Below, piece after piece: positions 8,056 through 16,347 of a stretch of DNA of 64,000 nucleotides. A model generated the notes under the pieces. That model ran no database searches. It worked only from the letters and a program-made list of their open reading frames with translations, and was not told the DNA's origin. The stretch is from GWB2-37-7 sp942492835 (GTDB lineage: Bacteria; Bacillota; Clostridia; Lutisporales; Lutisporaceae): the NCBI GenBank assembly GCA_942492835.1, contig OW818645.1, positions 992,001-1,056,000 on the forward strand, given 5' to 3'. How positions within the stretch are numbered: position 1 is the first letter of the stretch; each line of letters opens with the position of its first letter. The translations under genes were made by a program, and so were the position numbers.

Positions 8056-9354
8056 TTACCCCTTCTTTTTATTCTTAAAGCTTTCCATTGTCTTTACTAA
8101 ACAAATGGATTTTTGGTTTTCTCCTTTGACTATATCCTCAGCAAATGCCCTACATGTTGGGGCTCCGCACACTCCACAGTCTAACCCTGGTAAATACTTA
8201 AGAATCTCATTTATCATTTCTATTTTCTTCATAGATTTTGATATATCTTTATCAAGCTTCATTATTGTTCTAGGTTCAATAGATTCTGTAGAGCTAATAA
8301 ATCCGTTATCATACATTTCTAGATAGCTTTTTACCTTTTCCTCTGTGATTTTAGACTTTGGAAGCTCCGTTGCTAAGCTTTGCATTTTACATTTTGCTAT
8401 AAAGGGGTTTTCTATAGTAAGCGGTCCACCAATACAGCCTCCTATACAAGCCATTCCCTCAAAAAAATCCAAACCCTCAAGGCGTCCAGTGTCTATCTCT
8501 TCAAGTACCTTTATCACCTGATTTATACCATCAACAGCTATATAGTTATCTAATCCCAGAGCTTTAGACTGTCCTCCAATAATCGGCCATTCCATAGACT
8601 CACTTGTACTGCTTACAATATTTTCTTCGTCTATACTATTTAGATTTCTAACTATATCACCATAAATATCCTTCATTGATATAGCCGCATCAATATATGA
8701 ATTTTCGATACCCAAAGGATTTCTTATACTAGTAACTCTTGCAGTACAGGGGGATATAAAAACCACACCTATCTGTGATATATCAAGACCAGTTTTTTTT
8801 GCCGCTTCAGTTTTAGCTATTCTTGCGGTAATCTCTATTGGTGTCTCAATATTAACTACATTAGGTAGTAAATCTGGAAATCTTATCTGTATAAGCCTCA
8901 AAATCGCTGGGCAGGATGAATTAATTAGAGGTCTTCCAAAAGAACCATTGTTTAATATTCTCCTTTTGATAACCTCCGTTATAATTTCAGTACCTGTTGC
9001 AGCTTCATACACATCATCAAAGCCTATTCCTTTTAATGCTGTAAGCATTGAGTTTATTCGTACCTTGCTAGGAAACTGGCCATACAAAACCAAAGATGGA
9101 ATAGCTATTTTGTATTGAAAATTTTGCAGTATAGAAAGTTTATCAGTTATTGCATTTTTAGCATGGTTTGGACATATTCTGATGCATTCACCGCAGTCAA
9201 TGCATTTTTCTCCAATTATTCTTGCTTTCCCATCTCTTAGTCTAATTGCTTCAGTAGGACACACCCTTAAACAGCTGGTACATCCTATGCACCTATCTTC
9301 CTGAAGTACAACTGAATGGAAGTATTTTCTGTCCACGCTATCACCTGCTTTCAT
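8056..9354 (-). CDS. Sensory-type [FeFe]-hydrogenase-like H-cluster protein
   Basis: 432 residues. Two ferredoxin [4Fe-4S] motifs (C22-C33, C51-C62), a hydrogenase large-subunit H-cluster domain (about 80-330), and a C-terminal four-cysteine Fe-S domain (C393, C396, C401, C418). The cysteines that ligate the H-cluster are kept: C148 in NSSCP (motif L1), C203 in SPCTAR (L2), C303 and C307 in GMACIGGC (L3). The first cysteine of the catalytic TSCCP motif, the proton relay, is serine (S147), and the lysine of MPCxxK is arginine (R206). Known sensory (group C/D) hydrogenases differ from catalytic ones in the same positions, so slow or no turnover and a sensing role are likely. It overlaps the upstream anti-sigma-type ATPase by 4 bases. 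Confidence 0.85.
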   Translation of the reverse strand: MKAGDSVDRKYFHSVVLQEDRCIGCTSCLRVCPTEAIRLRDGKARIIGEKCIDCGECIRICPNHAKNAITDKLSILQNFQYKIAIPSLVLYGQFPSKVRINSMLTALKGIGFDDVYEAATGTEIITEVIKRRILNNGSFGRPLINSSCPAILRLIQIRFPDLLPNVVNIETPIEITARIAKTEAAKKTGLDISQIGVVFISPCTARVTSIRNPLGIENSYIDAAISMKDIYGDIVRNLNSIDEENIVSSTSESMEWPIIGGQSKALGLDNYIAVDGINQVIKVLEEIDTGRLEGLDFFEGMACIGGCIGGPLTIENPFIAKCKMQSLATELPKSKITEEKVKSYLEMYDNGFISSTESIEPRTIMKLDKDISKSMKKIEMINEILKYLPGLDCGVCGAPTCRAFAEDIVKGENQKSICLVKTMESFKNKKKG

Positions 9355-9770
9355 ATATACATTTCCATGGAAATGATTGTTCCTTTATCTATTTCAGATT
9401 CCACGGTAAATTTATCTGAGCATTTTTTCATATTTGGTAAACCCATACCTGCCCCGAATCCCATTTCTCTAACCTTTTCACTTGCAGTCGAATACCCCTC
9501 CTGCATTGCTTGCTCTATATTTTTTATTCCTGGTCCTCTGTCTTTTGCGACAATTCTAATGCAGTTTGGCTCAACCTCAAAATCTATCTGTCCTCCTAAT
9601 GAGTGTATAACAATATTTATCTCAGCTTCATAACTGGCAATTGATATTTTTCTAATTATAGCAGAATCAATTCCTAGCTGTCTAAGAGTCTTTTTTATAT
9701 TGCTTGATGCCTCTCCAGCTCTATCAAAGTCATCCTTTTCTATGTTAAAGGTATATCTTATTACATCCAT
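9351..9770 (-). CDS. Anti-sigma-factor-type ATPase (RsbW/RsbT-like)
   Basis: 139-residue HATPase_c protein of the RsbW/RsbT/SpoIIAB type. N-box EAEINIVIHS (about 49-58), G1 box DRGPGI (about 77-82) and G2 box GAGMGL (about 105-110). Such proteins are serine kinases or ATP-dependent partner switches that act on sigma factors or STAS proteins. No STAS or sigma factor gene is adjacent. The coupled hydrogenase-like gene (4-base overlap) is the obvious partner, implying that redox or H2 state controls its activity, which is inference. Confidence 0.85.
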   Translation of the reverse strand: MDVIRYTFNIEKDDFDRAGEASSNIKKTLRQLGIDSAIIRKISIASYEAEINIVIHSLGGQIDFEVEPNCIRIVAKDRGPGIKNIEQAMQEGYSTASEKVREMGFGAGMGLPNMKKCSDKFTVESEIDKGTIISMEMYI

Positions 9771-9789
9771 AATACTCTACTCCTCTCCT

Positions 9790-10143
9790 TTAACAATCAA
9801 TTTGTAAGCCTTGAAGTCCACTGCTATACAGTTTCCCTGAAGCTGTATACATTGTGTCCTTAGTCAGCATCAACACAATATTGTTTTCTATGGCAAGGTC
9901 AATTAAGTCTTGATCTGGTTTCTTACCTCTTACGAATACTATGGCGTTTAGGTCAGCCATCTCCGCTGTTCTTATAACTTGATTATTAATTAGTCCTGTA
10001 AGCAATACTGTCTTACCTTTTACATAAGCCAATACATCACTCATTAAGTCAGATCCAAAGCCAAAGGCTATATCATTATCCGTAAATTCTTCACCGCATA
10101 TTATCTCAGCAGATAACAAATCCATAATCTCACTAATCTTCAT
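9790..10143 (-). CDS. DRTGG-domain protein (first gene of sensory operon)
   Basis: 117 residues, essentially one DRTGG domain. It contains the segment GKTVLLTGLINNQVIRTAEMAD, corresponding to the region around the domain's namesake motif, and IVFVRGKKPDQDLIDLA. No enzymatic motif or membrane segment. It opens the five-gene operon DRTGG - ATPase - H-cluster protein - DRTGG - PHP, with gaps of at most 20 bases between members. Preceded by a strong GGAGGCGG ribosome binding site. The family binds unknown ligands; function in this context is not established. Confidence 0.8.
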   Translation of the reverse strand: MKISEIMDLLSAEIICGEEFTDNDIAFGFGSDLMSDVLAYVKGKTVLLTGLINNQVIRTAEMADLNAIVFVRGKKPDQDLIDLAIENNIVLMLTKDTMYTASGKLYSSGLQGLQIDC

Positions 10144-10168
10144 AAAACCGCCTCCTATTTATGGTATT

Positions 10169-10993
10169 TTAATATACAACTAAATTGTTATAAAACTTGT
10201 GAAATGCATTAACCTGGTTTATTAGACTGTTTTGAAGTTCATAGTAATTATAATTATCTTCTGAAAATAATCTATCTGCAAGTACTTCTTTTATCAATTC
10301 TTCCAGTTCAACCTTATAATAAGCAGTTTTTTTAGAGGTCTTTGTAACCTGTAAATATTTTAAGTAGTTTGTAAGCTTTGTCTCATTTTCAATTATTCCA
10401 CCAAGATCTGCACCACCTATTTTCTCTTTGGAGTTTATAATTTTAAAGCTTAGGTCTGCTTTCTCCTCAACAACGCTTAAAATCACTTTGTCAGTTGCTT
10501 TAGCAAGATCAATTAATGTTTTATCAATATCGGTATAACTAATGCCAAAGCCATTTATATTAACAGAATTCACACTAGCTTGTAGACCTTTCTTTTTCAG
10601 GTATTTTACATTGTTTTCAGCTTGTGACTTATTTAAATATATACCATGAAAAGTTAAATATCCCTGCTCTTTAACTATAAAGCCATTAAGCTTTTTATTT
10701 TTTAAAGTGACAATAAGGGCTTCAGCATCTTCATATTTATCGTACTTTTTTATCTCAACTCTGTAAAACTCTTTTGAACTTATACTAAAACTATATTTAT
10801 AGTCATCTATCTCTTCATCTACTGGTTTTACTGCTGCGATTGGAGTATCTTTCTCTTTGCCTATGTTCATCACATAGTCTAGTGCAAAGGAGCTTACTAC
10901 TGCTGTTACAGGTATAATAACCAGAAATAGCCATAATAAATTTTTAATATATTTTTTTCTTTTGATTTTTATCTCTGCTCTTTGGCTTCTCAT
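10169..10993 (-). CDS. Membrane-anchored SPOR-domain protein
   Basis: 274 residues. A basic N-terminus (MRSQRAEIKIKRKKYIK) precedes one transmembrane helix (about 20-42), then a SPOR-like peptidoglycan-binding domain (about 70-145; FYRVEIKKYDKYEDAEAL ... YLNKSQAENNVKYLKKKG), then a helical C-terminal part of unknown role. SPOR domains bind denuded glycan strands at sites of division or spore engulfment. The start at 10993 is preferred over the frame-opening codon at 11044 because GAGGTGG lies just upstream of it. It is followed by the DRTGG operon on the same strand and diverges from the lytic transglycosylase gene. Confidence 0.75.
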   Translation of the reverse strand: MRSQRAEIKIKRKKYIKNLLWLFLVIIPVTAVVSSFALDYVMNIGKEKDTPIAAVKPVDEEIDDYKYSFSISSKEFYRVEIKKYDKYEDAEALIVTLKNKKLNGFIVKEQGYLTFHGIYLNKSQAENNVKYLKKKGLQASVNSVNINGFGISYTDIDKTLIDLAKATDKVILSVVEEKADLSFKIINSKEKIGGADLGGIIENETKLTNYLKYLQVTKTSKKTAYYKVELEELIKEVLADRLFSEDNYNYYELQNSLINQVNAFHKFYNNLVVY

Positions 10994-11144
10994 AATTCCA
11001 CCTCGTACATACTTGAATTTACCATAATTTAAAAATATATTCAATAAATATATTTTTATAATCCTGACATCTTGAACTTTTGATTTAAAACTTTGTTGTA
11101 TAATAGCTTGTTTTGTTTTAAAATAAGCTTAAGGGGGTGATAAA

Positions 11145-11729
11145 ATGTCAAATGTACTAAACAATATTCTTCAACAGAGACTATCAGAAATTCAAAGCCA
11201 GCTACCTTCTTTTGTAAAGCTTGTGAAAAACCAAGGTGAAAACTTCGACGAGGTTTTATCCAATGAAATAAATAATACGGACAGCATAAGCACTGACAAT
11301 ATCTATAGTGTAGGGAATTCCAGTGAATCTGGCAGCTATAATAGAACATACAATGATATAATTGAGAGTGCTGCCAAAAAGTATAATATTAGCAGTGCTA
11401 TAATAAAAGCTGTAATAAAGGCTGAATCAAATTTCAATCCTAATGCAGTATCTTCAGCGGGTGCTATGGGTCTCATGCAGTTAATGCCGGATACAGCCAG
11501 AGGACTTGGAGTCAAGGATGCCTTTGATCCTAGTGAAAATATAGAAGGCGGTGTAAGCTTTCTTAAGGATATGCTAAATAAATTCGGAGGAAATTTAGAG
11601 CTAGCTTTAGCAGCATATAACGCAGGTTCTGGAAATGTTGTTAAATATGGTGGTGTTCCTCCATTTGAGGAAACACAAAATTACGTTAAAAAAATAACAT
11701 CCTACTTAAAAAACAAGACCTTTGAGTAA
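11145..11729 (+). CDS. Lytic transglycosylase (SLT domain)
   Basis: 194 residues. The first ~75 are low-complexity and show no signal peptide; the C-terminal ~115 are a soluble lytic transglycosylase domain with the catalytic glutamate in VIKAESNFNP (about residue 97), the GAMGLMQLMP motif and the AYNAGSGNV motif. It cleaves peptidoglycan glycan strands to anhydromuropeptides. Clear AAGGGGGTGA ribosome binding site before the ATG. Absence of an export signal suggests non-classical export, action in the forespore or release on lysis. Divergent from the SPOR protein gene. Confidence 0.88.
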   Translation: MSNVLNNILQQRLSEIQSQLPSFVKLVKNQGENFDEVLSNEINNTDSISTDNIYSVGNSSESGSYNRTYNDIIESAAKKYNISSAIIKAVIKAESNFNPNAVSSAGAMGLMQLMPDTARGLGVKDAFDPSENIEGGVSFLKDMLNKFGGNLELALAAYNAGSGNVVKYGGVPPFEETQNYVKKITSYLKNKTFE

Positions 11730-11803
11730 TAATATCCTTTGTCAAAATTATTACTCTATAAACAATCGAAAATGTATCACACTACTTTATAAATGTAAAT
11801 TGT

Positions 11804-12352
11804 TTAGTTTGATATATATAGCTCCTTTCTCATTATTATAAAGTCCTCCGTCTTGCTGTTCAATTTTATGTATTGATCTATAGTTCTAATATAATTAAAC
11901 CCTAGTTTCTTCCAAAATCTTTTTCCTATAGCATTTCCTGACAATGTTCCTATCAATATACTTTTTATACCATAGATTCTTCCAAGCAGCTCAATTAATA
12001 AATCAACAGCATTGCTCCCTATGCCTTTTCTTTGAAAGCTGTTGTCAATTAATATGGATGAAATCCAAGCTTCTTCGTTATTGTCATAGTCAATTCTACC
12101 TTTAATTACCCCTATCATCTTACTTATAGCGATATTAGAGTCATAAATAAATATACCTACAAAAAACTCATGACTGTTTACCAGTACCTCTAAGTATTTT
12201 TGGGTAATATCATTAAGAGACATAGCTCTGTCAATTCCAGTAGCATACATATTAATTTCATTTTGGTTATAAAGTTTTAATACTTCATCCAAATCATACT
12301 TGGTTATATCTTTGAAACAAAGATTTTTTTCCTGAATGTTTATCGTCAGCAT
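11804..12352 (-). CDS. GNAT-family N-acetyltransferase
   Basis: 182 residues with the GNAT acetyl-CoA fold. Motif A is visible as ILIDNSFQRKGIGSNAVDLL (Q/R-x-x-G-x-G/A signature QRKGIG at about 111-116), followed by the motif B region with KRFWKKLGFNYIR. The substrate is not predictable. It stands alone between the plus-strand transglycosylase and the next plus-strand gene. Confidence 0.8.
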   Translation of the reverse strand: MLTINIQEKNLCFKDITKYDLDEVLKLYNQNEINMYATGIDRAMSLNDITQKYLEVLVNSHEFFVGIFIYDSNIAISKMIGVIKGRIDYDNNEEAWISSILIDNSFQRKGIGSNAVDLLIELLGRIYGIKSILIGTLSGNAIGKRFWKKLGFNYIRTIDQYIKLNSKTEDFIIMRKELYISN

Positions 12353-12564
12353 ATAATCACCTTTATATAAAACTTTCTATAATTCGAAAATATTTTAATG
12401 TATAAAATTATTCTACAAAAGCAATAGAAAATCCTTTTATAAACTTTAAGAGATATTTTGACAACAAAGTTTCTGATATAATAAAAGCAGATATCCATAT
12501 TTATGTTTAATTTTGTTGATTTATTGGTTATAATGCAGATATATAGAAGAAAGTGGGGAATGTA

Positions 12565-12960
12565 ATGGATATTCGAGATTTGGGTGACAAAGCAAAGCTT
12601 TTAGAGGAAATAAATAGTGAGCTGGAGCAGGAATACCCAGCAGAGAAAAAGCTACAGCTTCTTGAAAGATACAAGGATGAATTCAGCAGTTTTATTGATG
12701 ATTTCATAAGCTTCTATCACAGCAATGTTAACGATATAAATAGTTATGTAAATACAATTACTACTGAAAAGGAAAAAAAGATTGAAGATCTCCAAAGTGC
12801 AGTTAGTGCACTTACTAAGACAATAATGGAGGAAAAACATGCAAATGAGGTTCAGATGGCACAACTAAGTTACATAGCCTATTATGAACCAGAAAAAGTA
12901 ATAACTCTCTTGAGTAACTTACATATAGAAAACTCTAAAAACAAAAAGTATATAAGCTAA
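12565..12960 (+). CDS. Coiled-coil protein of unknown function
   Basis: 131 residues, predominantly charged and helical, with a likely coiled coil at about 60-100 (TTEKEKKIEDLQSAVSALTK). No membrane helix, signal peptide or known motif. The ATG at 12565 is preferred over the upstream in-frame GTG because the GGGG ribosome binding site overlaps that GTG. It ends right before a strong terminator. I do not recognise a family. Confidence 0.6.
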   Translation: MDIRDLGDKAKLLEEINSELEQEYPAEKKLQLLERYKDEFSSFIDDFISFYHSNVNDINSYVNTITTEKEKKIEDLQSAVSALTKTIMEEKHANEVQMAQLSYIAYYEPEKVITLLSNLHIENSKNKKYIS

Positions 12961-12962
12961 GC

Positions 12963-13003
12963 AAAAGCACATATAAGCAACCGCCTATATGTGCTTTTAT
13001 TTA
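12963..13003 (+). terminator. Rho-independent terminator
   Basis: 13-bp perfect stem (12963-12975 with 12986-12998), 10-base loop, followed by a T-rich run. It sits directly after the coiled-coil protein gene. Confidence 0.85.
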
Positions 13004-13089
13004 TATCACTGTTTCTTTTCCCTCAAATATTACCCTTAAGAGCTTCTCCGTGAGTTCTTACTTCTTTCATACTGGCTCCGTTCACAGCA

Positions 13090-13689
13090 TTAAAGCTTAA
13101 TGGAAATTATTATTGGTACCAATATCGGCACTAAGAAGGATAAAACCACTCCTGTTATAAATGCTACAACAGCAGTATTGGCATCCGTTGACTTTGATAT
13201 TACCGGAAGTGATGTATCCATAGCAGTTGCTCCTGCAGGCGCAATAGCCTCAAGCTTACCTACATGCCTTGCTATATATGGTATGCTGATTAAGGCAATA
13301 ACCTCTCTGCATACATTTGTTATAAAGGCAAGTGCTCCTGTTTCCACACTGTATTTTGACAATTCAATTGCAGATAAGGTATACCAGCCAAAGCCTGCAC
13401 CTATAGCACCAGACTCATTTAAAGGCAATCCAAGAACAAAGCCCCCTAAGATACTTCCAGCTATACTACCCAACGCTATACTAAAAGGTACAAGCAATAT
13501 CTTATATCCCATTGACTTAACCTGATTTATAATATCCTTATTTCTGCCTATATCTATACCTACAAAAAATAAAAGTGTGCAAAGTCCTATGTCAATTACT
13601 ATTCCAATATGCTGTGCAAATGCATCTGGAAATACAAACAAGCCCGACAGTATACCCACAGCAACAGCAACTAATATACTAAAGCTCAT
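13090..13689 (-). CDS. lysO: LysO-family lysine exporter, C-terminal part as separate protein
   Basis: 199 residues, six or seven hydrophobic segments, matching the larger C-terminal part of LysO (YbjE/DUF340), an inner-membrane L-lysine exporter. Visible family features: CTLLFFVGIDIG (about 36-47), GAGFGWYTLSAIEL and the glycine-rich APAGATAMDTSLPVI near the C-terminus. It overlaps by 11 bases the preceding gene, which encodes the N-terminal part. In E. coli LysO is one polypeptide of about 300 residues; two-gene versions occur in clostridia and the total length here (about 300) agrees, so this is a natural split and not obviously a frameshift. Confidence 0.82.
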   Translation of the reverse strand: MSFSILVAVAVGILSGLFVFPDAFAQHIGIVIDIGLCTLLFFVGIDIGRNKDIINQVKSMGYKILLVPFSIALGSIAGSILGGFVLGLPLNESGAIGAGFGWYTLSAIELSKYSVETGALAFITNVCREVIALISIPYIARHVGKLEAIAPAGATAMDTSLPVISKSTDANTAVVAFITGVVLSFLVPILVPIIISIKL

Positions 13690-13981
13690 CCTTTTGCACC
13701 GCCTTTTCCTTATGGCTAAAGTATATGCTCACTAACTTAACAGCCGCGATGCTAAATACGATAGAAAACAAAGCAAGAACCAAAGCCTGGACACCAAGCT
13801 TTCCAAAGGTGCTTATTATTTCTTTATTGATTCCTATATTTACTCCCATAATAAAGAGCAGCAGCAGTAGGCATGCATACTGTATCTTAGAAAGATTTTT
13901 AAGCACTATATCATTTAACTTACCCTTATTGCTTATCCATGCTCCTAAAAGAATAACTAGTACATACAATAGTATTCTCAC
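13679..13981 (-). CDS. LysO-family exporter, N-terminal part as separate protein
   Basis: 100 residues (111 if started at the ATG at 14014) with three hydrophobic helices, including the family motif LLLFIMGVNIGINKEI. It matches the first three or four helices of LysO/DUF340. The GTG at 13981 is favoured because GTGGGGGG is a ribosome binding site 6 to 7 bases upstream of it, while the ATG at 14014 has none. The end overlaps the start of the C-terminal part by 11 bases, implying coupled translation of a two-part transporter. Confidence 0.72.
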   Translation of the reverse strand: MRILLYVLVILLGAWISNKGKLNDIVLKNLSKIQYACLLLLLFIMGVNIGINKEIISTFGKLGVQALVLALFSIVFSIAAVKLVSIYFSHKEKAVQKDEL

Positions 13982-14113
13982 CAAAAAACCCCCCACTAAA
14001 TATAAAACATACATTATATGCTATCAGAAATATAGACCCACTTCAACTTGGATTAAATAAAAAACTCTGTTATACTTTTTATGAGTATTAAATTATAGAA
14101 GGAGTGGGGCTTC

Positions 14114-14296
14114 TTGTCTAAGGAGAAACATAGCATATATAAAAGCGACTATGATTATGAAGAAGATGATTATGATCGTTATAAAAATATGAACAAAAAT
14201 AATAATAAATATCAAGTATATACTAATAAGGCTACTATGAAAAAAACTGAGTTTGACTATGAAGAAGACCCTTATGAGCCTGAGAAAAGCAGATAA
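14114..14296 (+). CDS. Small acidic, tyrosine-rich protein of unknown function
   Basis: 60 residues, TTG start with GGAGTGGGG just upstream. It is highly hydrophilic with two repeats of a DYEED-type motif (YDYEEDDYDRY at about 13-23 and FDYEEDPYEP at about 47-56), so probably disordered. It has a dedicated terminator shared with htpG. The good ribosome binding site and own terminator suggest a real gene; function unknown. Small tyrosine/acid-rich proteins are frequent in spore coats, but nothing here proves that. Confidence 0.55.
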   Translation: MSKEKHSIYKSDYDYEEDDYDRYKNMNKNNNKYQVYTNKATMKKTEFDYEEDPYEPEKSR

Positions 14297-14340
14297 AAAA
14301 AGCCTTTTGTTCTACTATGGAGACAAAAGGCTTTTTGATT
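14297..14340. terminator. Bidirectional terminator
   Basis: 14-bp perfect inverted repeat (14297-14310 and 14323-14336) with a 12-base loop and A/T runs on both flanks, between the converging small acidic protein gene and htpG. Confidence 0.85.
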
Positions 14341-14346
14341 ACCTAA

Positions 14347-16221
14347 TTATTTCATCAATTGACATACATCATTTGCAAATTGTACAGGATCTTCAATTGG
14401 AAGTCCCTCAATTAGCAGAGCTTGGTTATAAAGAATATTTGCATACATCTTTACTTTATCCTTGTCCACTGCAAATGCTTGTTTCACAGCTTTAAACATC
14501 TCATGGTTTGTGTTTATTTCTAATACCTTATCAGCCTTAATGCCTTGACTATCAGGCATCATATTTAGCACTTTTTCCATTTCAATGGAAAGTTCACCCT
14601 CACTTGCAAGACAAACAGGATGACTCTTTAGACGTTTTGAAGCTTTAACATCTTTTATCTTACCGTCCAAAGCTTCCTTCATAAAGTCAAATAGCTCCTT
14701 GTCTTCATCCACTTCCTTATCAGCTTCTTTATCCTCAGCATCAAAGCCTAAATCACCGCTAGAAACAGACTTAAATTCCTTTTCCTTGTATTTTGTCAGA
14801 ATTTTGATAGCAAACTCATCAACATCATCTGTTAAATACAACATTTCGAAGCCCTTATCTATTAACATCTCTGTTTGTGGAAGCTTTTCGATTCTTGCCA
14901 CACTGTCACCACTTGCATAATAGATATACTTTTGATCTTCCTTCATGCGAGATATATATTCATCAAGGCTTACAAGTTTTTTCTCAGATGAGGAGTAGAA
15001 CAACAATAAATCCTGCAACAATTCCTTATTGCTGCCCCAATCTGCATAAACTCCATATTTTAGCTGTTTGCCGAAGTTGTTATAAAACTCTTCATACTTC
15101 TCACGTTCATTTGTAAGCATTGACATAAGCTCACTCTTAATCTTTTCTTTTATCTTCTTAGCTATAATTTTTAACTGTCTATCGTGCTGTAAAAGTTCTC
15201 TTGAAATATTTAGAGAAAGATCTGCAGAGTCAACCAAGCCTTGAACAAAAGCAAAGTAATCTGGCAGCAGGTCAGAACATTTCTCCATAATCATAACACC
15301 GTTTGAATACAGCTCTAAGCCCTTCTCAAAGTCCTTACTATAAAAATCATAAGGGGCACTAGAAGGTATATATAGTATAGTATTATAGCTTGTTACACCA
15401 TCAACACTTGCATGTATATACTTTAGCGGTTTCTCATAACCGAAGTGCTTTTCGGTATAGAAATTATTATAATCCTCTTCCGTAAGCTCGTTTTTGTTCT
15501 TTCTCCATATAGGCACCATACTGTTTAAAATTTCTTCTTCAAAATAGTCTTCGCGTTCAGTCTCACTGCCTTCAATTGGCTTGCTTTTCTTTACAAGCAT
15601 TTTGATAGGATATTTTATAAAGTCAGAGTATTTTTTAACTAAAGATTTTAATCTATATTCATCAAGGTACTCATCATATTTTTCATCCTCAGTATCTTCT
15701 TTGATTTTAAGTATTATCTCTGTGCCTATTGTGTCCTTATCACAAACATCAATAGTATATCCCTCTGCACCTTTTGACTGCCATATATAAGCTTCATCTG
15801 AATTTATAGCGCGACTTCTTACCGTCACTAAATCAGATACCATAAAGGCAGAATAAAAGCCTACTCCAAATTGACCTATTATATCAATTCCATCTTTTGC
15901 TTCATTTTCATTCTTAAATTCAAGAGAACCGCTTCTTGCAATAGTACCAAGGTTATTCTCCAGATCTTCTTTTGTCATACCTATACCAGTATCAGTAATG
16001 GTAAGTGTTTTATTTTCTTTGTCTGAGCTAATTTTTATAAAAAAGTCATTTTTATCAAAGCTGGTTTTTTCATCAGTAAGTGCAATATAATATCGTTTAT
16101 CAATTGCATCACTAGCATTTGATATAAGCTCTCTAAGAAATATTTCTTTGTGGGTGTAGATTGAGTTAATCATAATATCTAGTAGTCTTTTTGATTCTGC
16201 TTTAAATTGTTTTTTTGCCAT
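14347..16221 (-). CDS. htpG: Hsp90-family chaperone HtpG
   Basis: 624 residues, standard length for bacterial Hsp90. N-terminal GHKL ATPase with FLRELISNASDAIDK (N-box), DTGIGM (G1) and GQFGVGFYSAFMV (G2 lid); middle domain with the catalytic-arginine loop region NISRELLQHDRQL; C-terminal dimerisation domain ending MPDSQGIKA and beyond. It refolds and stabilises clients in the cytoplasm. GGAAAGGAA ribosome binding site. Control is unusual: a consensus sigma-A promoter and a perfect CIRCE operator lie upstream, so HrcA repression is expected. Confidence 0.97.
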   Translation of the reverse strand: MAKKQFKAESKRLLDIMINSIYTHKEIFLRELISNASDAIDKRYYIALTDEKTSFDKNDFFIKISSDKENKTLTITDTGIGMTKEDLENNLGTIARSGSLEFKNENEAKDGIDIIGQFGVGFYSAFMVSDLVTVRSRAINSDEAYIWQSKGAEGYTIDVCDKDTIGTEIILKIKEDTEDEKYDEYLDEYRLKSLVKKYSDFIKYPIKMLVKKSKPIEGSETEREDYFEEEILNSMVPIWRKNKNELTEEDYNNFYTEKHFGYEKPLKYIHASVDGVTSYNTILYIPSSAPYDFYSKDFEKGLELYSNGVMIMEKCSDLLPDYFAFVQGLVDSADLSLNISRELLQHDRQLKIIAKKIKEKIKSELMSMLTNEREKYEEFYNNFGKQLKYGVYADWGSNKELLQDLLLFYSSSEKKLVSLDEYISRMKEDQKYIYYASGDSVARIEKLPQTEMLIDKGFEMLYLTDDVDEFAIKILTKYKEKEFKSVSSGDLGFDAEDKEADKEVDEDKELFDFMKEALDGKIKDVKASKRLKSHPVCLASEGELSIEMEKVLNMMPDSQGIKADKVLEINTNHEMFKAVKQAFAVDKDKVKMYANILYNQALLIEGLPIEDPVQFANDVCQLMK

Positions 16222-16287
16222 TTTATCATTTCCTTTCCTTTTTTAACAACAATAGTAGAAATTAAACCAGGTAATATGTACCACTTG

Positions 16288-16314
16288 TTAGCACTCGTTA
16301 TTATCGAGTGCTAA
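16288..16314. promoter_or_regulatory. CIRCE operator (HrcA binding site) of htpG
   Basis: Perfect match to the CIRCE consensus: TTAGCACTC, 9-base spacer, GAGTGCTAA. It starts five bases downstream of the -10 box of the htpG promoter, so it covers the transcription start and lies in the 5' untranslated region. HrcA represses class I heat shock genes (groESL, dnaK) through this element. Confidence 0.95.
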
Positions 16315-16318
16315 TTTT

Positions 16319-16347
16319 ATATTAAATAACTTTCTTTTATTTGTCAA
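16319..16347 (-). promoter_or_regulatory. Sigma-A promoter of htpG
   Basis: On the minus strand TTGACA (16347-16342), 17-base spacer, TAATAT (16324-16319). Near-consensus vegetative promoter placed directly upstream of the CIRCE element. Confidence 0.85.

Noticed and set aside
8056..9354. A catalytic hydrogenase
   Set aside because: The proton-relay cysteine and the motif L2 lysine are replaced, and the neighbours are signalling proteins, so a sensory role fits better.
12458..12482. TTGACA and TATAAT upstream of the coiled-coil gene
   Set aside because: The spacer is 13 bases, too short for a sigma-A promoter.
13004..13089. Short protein-like frame (MKEVRTHGEALKGNI) on the minus strand downstream of the LysO gene
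   Set aside because: Only 15 codons from its ATG and no ribosome binding site; could be a relic, but not supportable as a gene.
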